Origin: Prevotella sp. CAG:617
GTDB lineage: Bacteria > Bacteroidota > Bacteroidia > Bacteroidales > Bacteroidaceae
Length of the DNA stretch: 19,220 nt
Direction of reading: 5' to 3'
Assembly (NCBI GenBank): GCA_000438115.1
Contig: FR903603.1
Coordinates: 1 to 19,220 of the forward strand
The number at the start of each line of letters is the position of its first letter. Positions within the stretch are counted from its first letter, which is position 1. The notes beneath the pieces were generated by a model, which was given only the letters and a program-made list of their open reading frames with translations, was not told the origin of the DNA and searched no databases. The translations under genes were made by a program, and so were the position numbers. Shown one piece after another: positions 8,371 to 14,710 of the stretch.

Positions 8371-9123
8371 TCAGCCGTTTATCTCGCTCTTGATCCAGTC
8401 GAACCCGCGTTCCTCAATGGCATATCCGAGTGAAGCATCGCCATTCTTGACAATGCGGCCGTCAACCAGTACGTGTACAAAATCGGGCTTCAGATAATCG
8501 AGCATGCGCTGATAATGCGTAATGACAAGCGCACTGGTCTGCGGCGTGCGCAGCTGGTTGAATCCCTCAGCCACAATACGCAGGGCGTCGACGTCGAGCC
8601 CGGAGTCGGTTTCGTCAAGAATACTGAGCTTGGGCTCGAGCACGGCCATCTGGAAAATTTCATTCCGTTTCTTCTCTCCGCCGCTGAACCCCTCGTTCAC
8701 GCCACGGCTCATGAAATGGGCATCGAGCCCCACCATCTTGCGCTTTTCCTTGAGCAGCTTGAGCATTTCGCCTGCAGGCAGCGGGTCCTGACCGAAATAC
8801 TTGCGCTTGGCGTTGAGGGCGGCACGCATAAAGTTGGTCATCGACACTCCGGGAATTTCAACCGGCGTCTGGAACGACATGAAAATACCCTCGTGCGAAC
8901 GGGCGTCGGGCGAAAGGCTGAGCAGGTCCTTACCGCAAAAGCTGACGCTGCCCTGCGTCACCTCATACTTGGGGTTGCCCACCAGCACATTGCTCAACGT
9001 ACTTTTGCCCGAACCGTTGGGGCCCATGATGACGTGCACCTCACCGTAGCCGATGCTCAGGTTGATGCCTTTCAGTATCTCTTTGCCTTCGACCGAGGCA
9101 CACAGATTATTAATCTCTAACAT
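8371..9123 (-). CDS. sufC: SufC Fe-S assembly ATPase
   Basis: Soluble ABC-type ATPase that drives the conformational change of the SufBC2D scaffold. It has a complete nucleotide-binding domain: Walker A GPNGSGKST (about residues 34-42), the SufC-type signature FSGGEKKRNEI, Walker B running into SILDETDSGLDVD, and a switch His in ITHYQR. I chose ATG 9123-9121 (MLEINNLCASVEGKE, 250 aa), where homologues usually begin; an ATG two codons upstream (9129) is equally open and cannot be excluded. It is the first gene of the cluster here, with a full promoter 50-80 bp upstream. sufB, which normally neighbours sufC, is absent from this side. Confidence 0.94.
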   Translation of the reverse strand: MLEINNLCASVEGKEILKGINLSIGYGEVHVIMGPNGSGKSTLSNVLVGNPKYEVTQGSVSFCGKDLLSLSPDARSHEGIFMSFQTPVEIPGVSMTNFMRAALNAKRKYFGQDPLPAGEMLKLLKEKRKMVGLDAHFMSRGVNEGFSGGEKKRNEIFQMAVLEPKLSILDETDSGLDVDALRIVAEGFNQLRTPQTSALVITHYQRMLDYLKPDFVHVLVDGRIVKNGDASLGYAIEERGFDWIKSEING

Positions 9124-9173
9124 GTTCATATTGGTAAACTGTGTATGCGTTTTGTTCTATCTGGATTAACTGG

Positions 9174-9205
9174 CAAAAATACGGATTTATTTCGACATCA
9201 CCAAA
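9174..9205 (-). promoter_or_regulatory. Consensus Bacteroidetes promoter of sufC-sufD-sufS
   Basis: The minus strand has TTTG (9205-9202), a 20-bp spacer, then TATTTTTG (9181-9174), matching both the -33 (TTTG) and -7 (TAnnTTTG) consensus of the Bacteroidetes housekeeping sigma factor at ideal spacing. The predicted start is near 9167, giving a leader of about 44 nt before the sufC ATG. This is the best-formed promoter in the window. Confidence 0.75.
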
Positions 9206-9414
9206 ATCAGCATCGGGCTTCACTCACCCTTCGGAACCACGAAGGGCAGAGCCGTCCCGAAGCCGGCCAAAAGGGAATGCGCCCGAACGTTACTGGGCAT
9301 CCCGGCCCCGCCTGCTGAAACAGCCGCCCCGCCGCTCCGGAACGCACTGCTCGCCGCTTTTCCGCCCACCGGAAACCGCACAAAAAAAGTCCGCACCGTG
9401 GCCGCTGCACAACA

Positions 9415-9477
9415 TGCCGACTTTTTTCTACCAAGTGCCGTATGATTTTTTCTAAGTGCCGGTTTCCTTTTTCCTGA
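9415..9477. repeat. Degenerate direct repeat, three units of 21 bp
   Basis: Three successive 21-bp units begin at 9415, 9436 and 9457. Each starts TGCCG and continues into a T-rich tract; the first two share TTTTTTCTA and both end in AAG. The 11-mer AAGTGCCGGTT at the second/third junction recurs in the hairpin region near 18350. Function unknown. Confidence 0.55.
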
Positions 9478-9499
9478 AACCACCCTCTTGGAAAAGGAC

Positions 9500-9530
9500 A
9501 AAAAAATCCCTGCCGGAGAAACCGGCAGGG
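9500..9530 (-). terminator. Intrinsic terminator of the 1123-aa secreted protein gene
   Basis: Perfect 9-bp stem CCCTGCCGG (9530-9522) / CCGGCAGGG (9516-9508) with a 5-nt loop, followed on the minus strand by ATTTTTTT (9507-9500). It lies 42 bp after the stop codon. Confidence 0.88.
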
Positions 9531-9571
9531 ACCCAAAAAACTCTATTCAGTGTTTATGTAAAACAATCAGA

Positions 9572-12500
9572 TTATTTTACGTAAACCTTCTTACCATTTA
9601 CAATGTAAACACCCTTAGTAGGTTTAACTACGCGGCGACCCTGCAAATCGTAGTACTTACCGTCGGCAGGAATGACAACCACACCGTTGATACCGGTAAA
9701 TTCGCCATCCATTGCGAGTTGAACGTCACCCGTTTCAGTTGTAGCACCAACCTCAGGAGTCAGGTAACCGGTATTGGCAGCTACGTTGGTTTCTTCAGCC
9801 GTAGTGGCAATAACCTTAGCCGTACCGTCAGTTGCATTGCTGATAACACCGAATCCAGGACCTACCTTAGTACCGCCGATTACACCGACAATACCGTTAA
9901 CGGTTTGACCCGTAGTTACGAGGTTAGCTTCAAGGTCTACACCGAAGTCATCCTCCGTTACAGAACCGTCCTCGAGATAATATACGAACGGAACACCGGC
10001 GTCAACATAGGAATCAGCGTTTTCAGCCAGGATGAGCTGGTTGTTGTTGATACCTACGATGTTGTAGATAGCGCCATTGGAAACACCGCTTGTAGCATAA
10101 GGCAAGCACATGAAGGTGTAGCCCTTGGTTACGGCACGATAAGTGAAGGTATCGTCACCCGGATCAGCTGTCTGGAATCCGTAGTCGCAGTTCGTATCGA
10201 GCGTCCAAACGTTTACAGAAGAAGCATTGTTGTTCAAGTACTTAGAATCACCAGCCTCAGGATCATTGTTTACGATCAAGTGGAACATACCACCCTTAGA
10301 GTAAACCAGAGTTACAGGATAAGCTTCCTGAACGGTAGTATTCTTCTTCAAATAGAAACCGGTGCCCAGGTTACGAACGTAATATGTACCGTCTTCGTTC
10401 TTGCTCAGCATCCAGATGTATTCGTAATAGTTCTTGGCCTTTTCTGTATCGAAAGTTCCAAGACCGGTCTTGTTACCCAGACCGAGTGTAGCACCTTCAG
10501 CATTGCTGCCAGACTTGATACCGGCATTGGTGTTGGCCGTGCTACCGCTGATCATATAGTAATAAGTACCCTCAGAAGGCATGATAACGTTGCTTACGAA
10601 CGTGTTGGAAGCAGCTTCCAGGTTAGCTTTTACTGCGTCAACGTCAGCCTTGCTCATTACGTCAGAAATCTTGGCACTTTCAGTAGTGATGGCTGCGTTC
10701 AGAGCATCGAGAGTTTCCTGAGAAACATAACCCGGCTGATCACCTACCAAAGCACTGTCAGCCAAAGTCTGGGCTGAAGCCAGAGCGTCTTTAGCAATCT
10801 GCGGATCCGGACAGGTTTCCATGAACTTGTTATAAGCAGTCTGGAGCTGTTCGATACCTTCTTCCGTTACGGCGTCAGCATCAATCTGAGAAGCTGCGTT
10901 AACCAAAGCGGTGTGCAATGCGTTAGCATCGGCCTCGGGAACCTGCTCATAGAGAGAAGCCTCCTGGTTGTAAGTGCCTTTGTAAACACCCAGCTCACTT
11001 ACGTAGAAGAACGGGAAAGCCTTTGAGCCTTCAGCGCTGTTGGCAATAGTACCACCACTACCACCAGTAGCTACAACGTCAAAACGCAGATACTGATAAT
11101 TGTCGTACAAGTCAACAGAAGCCATCATGGTAGAATCGGCAGTCACGAACTTCGGAGAAACTGTTCCGATATAAGTCCATGCACCGGTAGCAGCGGTAGT
11201 ATCGTTGGTTGCATAAACAGCAATCTTGGTCGGATAGAACAGGGTCTGAGTCTTCCAGCTGTCGCTGCTTGAAGACATACGACGAGAGTATTTCAAGGTT
11301 ACGGCATTAGCTTTCTCAGAAAGTTTCACGCCGATGAAGTGATAGTTGTTGGGGGCGTTAGAAGCCGAATAAGTAGTGTGCAGGTAATTGTCGAAGATCT
11401 TACCGTCAAGCAAAGCAGGAATACCTGCGCCGTCACCGTCAGCCAACGGGCTGGTCCAGATCTGGTCAACGGCATTGAGCAATCCGTGTGACTCATATTC
11501 GTTGTCCTTGCTGGCTTCGCTGTCATATACACGAGAGTTGGTATAAGCATTGAAAGCAGAGGTGAACAAGTTGTTCATGCGAGTATTCAACTGCTGCTTC
11601 TTGATCTGATCTTCCAGTTCTGCGATAATCTCATCAGCAACCGGAACAAACTGCCAGTGTGAAGCATCGGCTGTGTAATTCCAAGATACTGCCTTTCCGT
11701 CAGCCTGAGCATGTACACCCTGAGTCTTACCGGAGTTTGTCATGTAGAAATAAACGTTCTTACAGTTCTTGATAAGATACTCACCGGCCTCAGACTTGTC
11801 AACTGCGCTAATCTGCGTACTGTTGGTACCCAAAGTTGCCAAATAGGTACCGGTTGCCGGATTATATACATGGAAAGTTGAATCCGTAGTACCCGGTTCT
11901 ACATAGCAGATGTAGTTGATATTGTCAGTCGGGATGTTTGTATTAGCCCAAGTCCAACCCGTACCGGCGCTATTTACGCTCAACGTAGCCTGCGCATATT
12001 TCTGGTTCTTTGTAATGTAATAATAGGTATTGGCCTTAACCGGGCAGATAGCAGCTACTGCAGCGTCATAAGCAGCCTGCAAAGCATCGGCAGCTTCACT
12101 ATATTCTTCTTCGGTAGCCATACCGGAAGCAATCAGCTGCTCAGCTGTGCTGTAAGCAGATACAGCCCGCTGGTATGCTGCTGAAGGTACATTACCCGGG
12201 TTTTCACCTTCTACAAACGTTCCTTCAACACCCTGCGGGAACAATTTGTTGATCAATGCGCTCAACTTAGCCTGACCGTCTGCCAATACTACGCCGTAAA
12301 CCTGCCAAGCATTGGTATCGACGTACATACAGATCATGAAATAGGCATTGTAACCGCTAAGATACTGATAGGGATACTCCTCTGCTGTTGCCCAATCTGA
12401 CAAACTACCTGTAGATCCGCTGTTGTCACGTGCCTCTACATTAGGGAATACGAACAAGCATTCTTCAGCTGAAGTAAACTGGGTTGAATAGAACAGACTC

Positions 12501-12943
12501 TTTGCCGGTTCTGAAACGGCTTGTCCTGCAAAGAAATGATAAGCTTCATTTACAGAAGACGTATAAGAAATAGGACCATTTCCGTATTCATTCGGGAAAG
12601 GATAGTCACCGGTTTCGTCGTTCTTGGTCAGGGCCGCCTTCAGATACTGTCCTGTAGCCTTACTCTGCAAATAATAGCTGGGTTGTCCATCTACCTGACC
12701 TGCATCTACAAAGGTAAAGATACAATTGTCAGAAAGTGTTGATGAACCATTGTTGTTGCCCGTCAGAGATACATCCAGATATTTACCCGAATGTTTTGAT
12801 TTCAAGAAGACCTGCTCGCCTGGTGTAATCGTAGACTTGAGTTCTCCTAAGAAATACACATTATCTCCATCTTGGGCCTGAACGCTGCTACCGCCAAATC
12901 CAAGGAGGAGCAGCAATGAAAAGAAGTAATTTAACTTTTTCAT
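9572..12943 (-). CDS. Large secreted multi-module protein with discoidin-like, trefoil-like and FIVAR-like modules and a short sorting-like tail
   Basis: 1123 aa; not assignable to a named gene. Residues 1-23 are a type I signal peptide (KK, a Leu-rich core, cleavage probably VQA|QD). Likely modules: a beta-trefoil-like region (about 35-170, with YL-rich repeats SGKYL and TGQYL); a three-helix FIVAR-like segment (about 225-300); a second trefoil-like region (about 303-435, TGTYL); an F5/8C (discoidin)-like domain (about 485-655: LLDGKIFDNYLHT, FIGVKL, YLRFDVV, FYVSELGVYKG); two helical FIVAR-like segments (about 670-710 and 715-787); a third trefoil-like region (about 790-925, TGFYL, SKYL); beta-rich C-terminal part; and a tail from 1097 (YYDLQGRRV...KPTKGVYIVNGKKVYVK). 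No catalytic domain is recognised. I infer an extracellular or surface protein binding glycans or host/food polymers. It has its own promoter and strong terminator, and is visibly less GC-rich than its neighbours. Confidence 0.85.
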   Translation of the reverse strand: MKKLNYFFSLLLLLGFGGSSVQAQDGDNVYFLGELKSTITPGEQVFLKSKHSGKYLDVSLTGNNNGSSTLSDNCIFTFVDAGQVDGQPSYYLQSKATGQYLKAALTKNDETGDYPFPNEYGNGPISYTSSVNEAYHFFAGQAVSEPAKSLFYSTQFTSAEECLFVFPNVEARDNSGSTGSLSDWATAEEYPYQYLSGYNAYFMICMYVDTNAWQVYGVVLADGQAKLSALINKLFPQGVEGTFVEGENPGNVPSAAYQRAVSAYSTAEQLIASGMATEEEYSEAADALQAAYDAAVAAICPVKANTYYYITKNQKYAQATLSVNSAGTGWTWANTNIPTDNINYICYVEPGTTDSTFHVYNPATGTYLATLGTNSTQISAVDKSEAGEYLIKNCKNVYFYMTNSGKTQGVHAQADGKAVSWNYTADASHWQFVPVADEIIAELEDQIKKQQLNTRMNNLFTSAFNAYTNSRVYDSEASKDNEYESHGLLNAVDQIWTSPLADGDGAGIPALLDGKIFDNYLHTTYSASNAPNNYHFIGVKLSEKANAVTLKYSRRMSSSSDSWKTQTLFYPTKIAVYATNDTTAATGAWTYIGTVSPKFVTADSTMMASVDLYDNYQYLRFDVVATGGSGGTIANSAEGSKAFPFFYVSELGVYKGTYNQEASLYEQVPEADANALHTALVNAASQIDADAVTEEGIEQLQTAYNKFMETCPDPQIAKDALASAQTLADSALVGDQPGYVSQETLDALNAAITTESAKISDVMSKADVDAVKANLEAASNTFVSNVIMPSEGTYYYMISGSTANTNAGIKSGSNAEGATLGLGNKTGLGTFDTEKAKNYYEYIWMLSKNEDGTYYVRNLGTGFYLKKNTTVQEAYPVTLVYSKGGMFHLIVNNDPEAGDSKYLNNNASSVNVWTLDTNCDYGFQTADPGDDTFTYRAVTKGYTFMCLPYATSGVSNGAIYNIVGINNNQLILAENADSYVDAGVPFVYYLEDGSVTEDDFGVDLEANLVTTGQTVNGIVGVIGGTKVGPGFGVISNATDGTAKVIATTAEETNVAANTGYLTPEVGATTETGDVQLAMDGEFTGINGVVVIPADGKYYDLQGRRVVKPTKGVYIVNGKKVYVK

Positions 12944-12980
12944 TAGGCTTACAATACTTAAGTTAATAATAAAATCGCCC

Positions 12981-12988
12981 CAAAGTTA
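12981..12988 (-). promoter_or_regulatory. -7 element of the secreted protein gene
   Basis: The minus strand reads TAACTTTG, a perfect -7 match, about 38 bp upstream of the ATG at 12943. At the -33 distance only a weak match (TTCCG) is seen; a TTTG lies 26 bp upstream, somewhat too far. The predicted leader is about 30 nt. Confidence 0.6.
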
Positions 12989-13036
12989 CTCATTTTTTCT
13001 GTATCGGAATTCGTCAAAAAAGGCCAAAAAATGTAA

Positions 13037-13094
13037 TTCGAAAGCGTTTTTATGTTTTTTTTATTTATCTGAGATTCCAATTAACGCATTCGAA
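13037..13094 (-). terminator. Long-loop inverted repeat just after queG, possible terminator
   Basis: Arms 13037-13048 and 13083-13094 are 12 bp with 11 pairs (TTCGAA-n-GCGTT type), around a 34-nt AT-rich loop. It begins 7 bp after the queG stop, and the minus strand continues TTACATTTTTT. The loop is long for an intrinsic terminator. Confidence 0.4.
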
Positions 13095-13101
13095 AGTCCT
13101 G

Positions 13102-14034
13102 TCAATCATTATTTTCCTTCGTCTGACTTGCCTGAGCAAGTCCCTGAATATTTCGCATCAGTCCTTCATATTTGGCCCGTTTAACAGCACTTCCCTTAAA
13201 AAGTTTCTGGTACATTTCACGCGTTAGACATTGCCAGTCGACGGCCTTCATTTTCAGGAAATCCTCACGAGGTTTAAAAGCCGTTTCTTCAGTCGGCTGA
13301 GCAAACCGATTCCACGGACAAGCCTCGGCACAACGGTCGCAACCATACACACAATCTCCCATCTGTTTTACGGCTTCAGGCGGTAAGGCCTCACGCGACT
13401 CTATGGTAAGATACGACAGGCAACGCCGGGCGTCAAGCCCCTCATCTACCGACAAGGCATGTGCCGGACAGGCTTCAATACAAGCCCGGCACGTGCCGCA
13501 GCGCGAAGCTATCGGCTCATCATACACGTCTGCTTCCTCCGTTACCATCAGTTCGCCCAAGAAGAAATAACTTCCGGCATGCGGCACAATCAGCTGCGTG
13601 TTCCGCCCAAGCCATCCCAAGCCGGAACGCCACGCCCAGTATCGCTCGTCCACGGGAGCGGTGTCACAAAATGCCCGCCCCGTCAATCCAAGTTTTTCCT
13701 GCAGTTTCCGGAGTTTGCCGCGTACCACGTCATGATAGTCCTGCCCATAGGCATAACGGGCAAAATGATAAGTAGGTTCCTGCTGGCTTTCAGACGGATA
13801 ATAGTTAAGCGTTACGCAAATAATGCTCCTGACACCGGGCACCAGCAACGACGGGTCGGCGCGCATTTCAAAATGACGCGACAAATAGTCCATACAACCA
13901 TGCCGGCCGGCATCAAGCCAGCGCCGAACCTGTTTCACGCGCCAATCCTCTACTTTTTGAGCAGGCGCAATGCCACAAGCGGAAAAGCCGGCCTCGCGGG
14001 CACAAGTCTTCACCGTTTCAGCAGAAAACTTCAT
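13102..14034 (-). CDS. queG: Epoxyqueuosine reductase QueG
   Basis: Cobalamin- and 4Fe-4S-dependent reduction of epoxyqueuosine to queuosine at the wobble position of GUN-anticodon tRNAs; last step of Q synthesis, cytoplasmic. Residues 1-160 match the QueG N-terminal domain (GFSACGIAPA; CDTAPVDERYWAWRSGLGWLGRN with a conserved Asp about 124). A double ferredoxin-type cluster region follows: C179-x2-C182-x2-C185-x3-C189 and C228-x3-C232-x2-C235-x3-C239, each ending in CP. The protein is 310 aa and lacks the C-terminal HEAT-like extension of the roughly 380-aa E. coli enzyme, a short form I believe is common in Bacteroidota. It starts at ATG 14034, 27 bp after the deacetylase stop, so it is probably the last gene of that operon. 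The dinucleotide spacing of the cysteines is intact, so activity is expected. Confidence 0.95.
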   Translation of the reverse strand: MKFSAETVKTCAREAGFSACGIAPAQKVEDWRVKQVRRWLDAGRHGCMDYLSRHFEMRADPSLLVPGVRSIICVTLNYYPSESQQEPTYHFARYAYGQDYHDVVRGKLRKLQEKLGLTGRAFCDTAPVDERYWAWRSGLGWLGRNTQLIVPHAGSYFFLGELMVTEEADVYDEPIASRCGTCRACIEACPAHALSVDEGLDARRCLSYLTIESREALPPEAVKQMGDCVYGCDRCAEACPWNRFAQPTEETAFKPREDFLKMKAVDWQCLTREMYQKLFKGSAVKRAKYEGLMRNIQGLAQASQTKENND

Positions 14035-14061
14035 AAAACAAGGGGATTAGAAAGCAGAAAG

Positions 14062-14670
14062 TCAGAATACTTTAAACGAATAGCCCTGCGAAAGCAGCCA
14101 TTCGATTGAACGCGGAAGGGCATAAAGCAATTTGTCTTCACTTTTAAGCGAATCATGAAAAGTGATGATACTTCCGGGTCGCGCGTAACGCCGCACATTG
14201 AACAACACGTCACGTCCGTTCAGGCGCGTAGAATAGTCACGTGTGACCAAATCCCACATCACCACGCGGTAGCGCCGGCGCACGGCAATATACTGCCCCC
14301 ACTTCATCCAGCCGTGTGGCGGCCGGAAGAGGTCAGTATGCAGCAGGTCGTTGGCCTTCTCAACGTTGGCCAGATAACTGCGGATGCCGTGGCGCAGCCC
14401 TCCGATGTGGTTGTAGGTATGGTTACCGATGCGGTGCCCCTCGGCTACCACCTGGGCAAATTCTTCAGGGTGTTTGCGCACGTTGTCGCCCACCATGAAG
14501 AATGTTGCCTTGATGTTGTAGTGCCGAAGCACACTGAGCACCCACGGCGTCACCTGCGGGATAGGGCCGTCGTCAAAGGTCAGGTACACCGACCGTTCAT
14601 GACGGTCCATGCGCCACAAGGCCAACGGGTAAAGCCATCGCAGGAAACAGGCGGGTTGCTCAATAATCAT
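14062..14670 (-). CDS. NodB-type polysaccharide deacetylase (CE4 family)
   Basis: Metal-dependent de-N-acetylase fold acting on a polysaccharide or peptidoglycan-type substrate; the substrate cannot be read from sequence. The 202-aa protein is essentially one NodB domain. Motif 1 is TFDDGP (D33, D34), the metal-binding motif 2 is HTYNH (H84, H88), motif 3 is RPPHG (116-120), motif 4 is VMWDLVTRDY (W139, D140) and motif 5 is ITFHDS (H172). All catalytic positions are present. There is no cleavable signal peptide, only a mildly hydrophobic N-terminal stretch (ACFLRWLYPLALW), so it may be membrane-associated or cytoplasmic-facing. It starts at ATG 14670, 40 bp after the GT117 gene and 27 bp before queG, consistent with one transcript and with an envelope glycan role. 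Confidence 0.92.
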   Translation of the reverse strand: MIIEQPACFLRWLYPLALWRMDRHERSVYLTFDDGPIPQVTPWVLSVLRHYNIKATFFMVGDNVRKHPEEFAQVVAEGHRIGNHTYNHIGGLRHGIRSYLANVEKANDLLHTDLFRPPHGWMKWGQYIAVRRRYRVVMWDLVTRDYSTRLNGRDVLFNVRRYARPGSIITFHDSLKSEDKLLYALPRSIEWLLSQGYSFKVF

Positions 14671-14710
14671 TTTTCTCTATGATTGCGCGTCGGGATTTGA
14701 TATAACATTT

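Larger units (their letters stand above)
9124..9571. other. Gene-free stretch between the secreted protein gene and sufC
   Basis: About 450 bp with no credible gene on either strand. It holds, from right to left, the terminator of the secreted-protein gene, a three-unit T-rich repeat (9415-9477), a C-rich stretch (about 9250-9390) in which I see nothing, a 7-bp-stem hairpin (CCCTTCG 9227-9233 with CGAAGGG 9240-9246), and the sufC promoter. Short ORFs here have no recognisable motifs and no SufB-like sequence. Confidence 0.7.

Noticed and set aside
8363..8380. AAACGG/CCGTTT hairpin over the sufC stop codon as a terminator
   Set aside because: It has no T-tract and lies between co-oriented suf genes that are expected to be co-transcribed.
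9141..9536. Small ORFs upstream of sufC as a sufB remnant
   Set aside because: Translations in all frames are Pro/Arg/Ser-rich with no SufB-like segment; there is no trace of decay of a larger gene.
9488..10777. Plus-strand open frame (429 codons) opposite the 3' part of the secreted protein gene
   Set aside because: It begins inside the terminator region and reads antisense to a well-supported signal-peptide protein; no recognisable motif.
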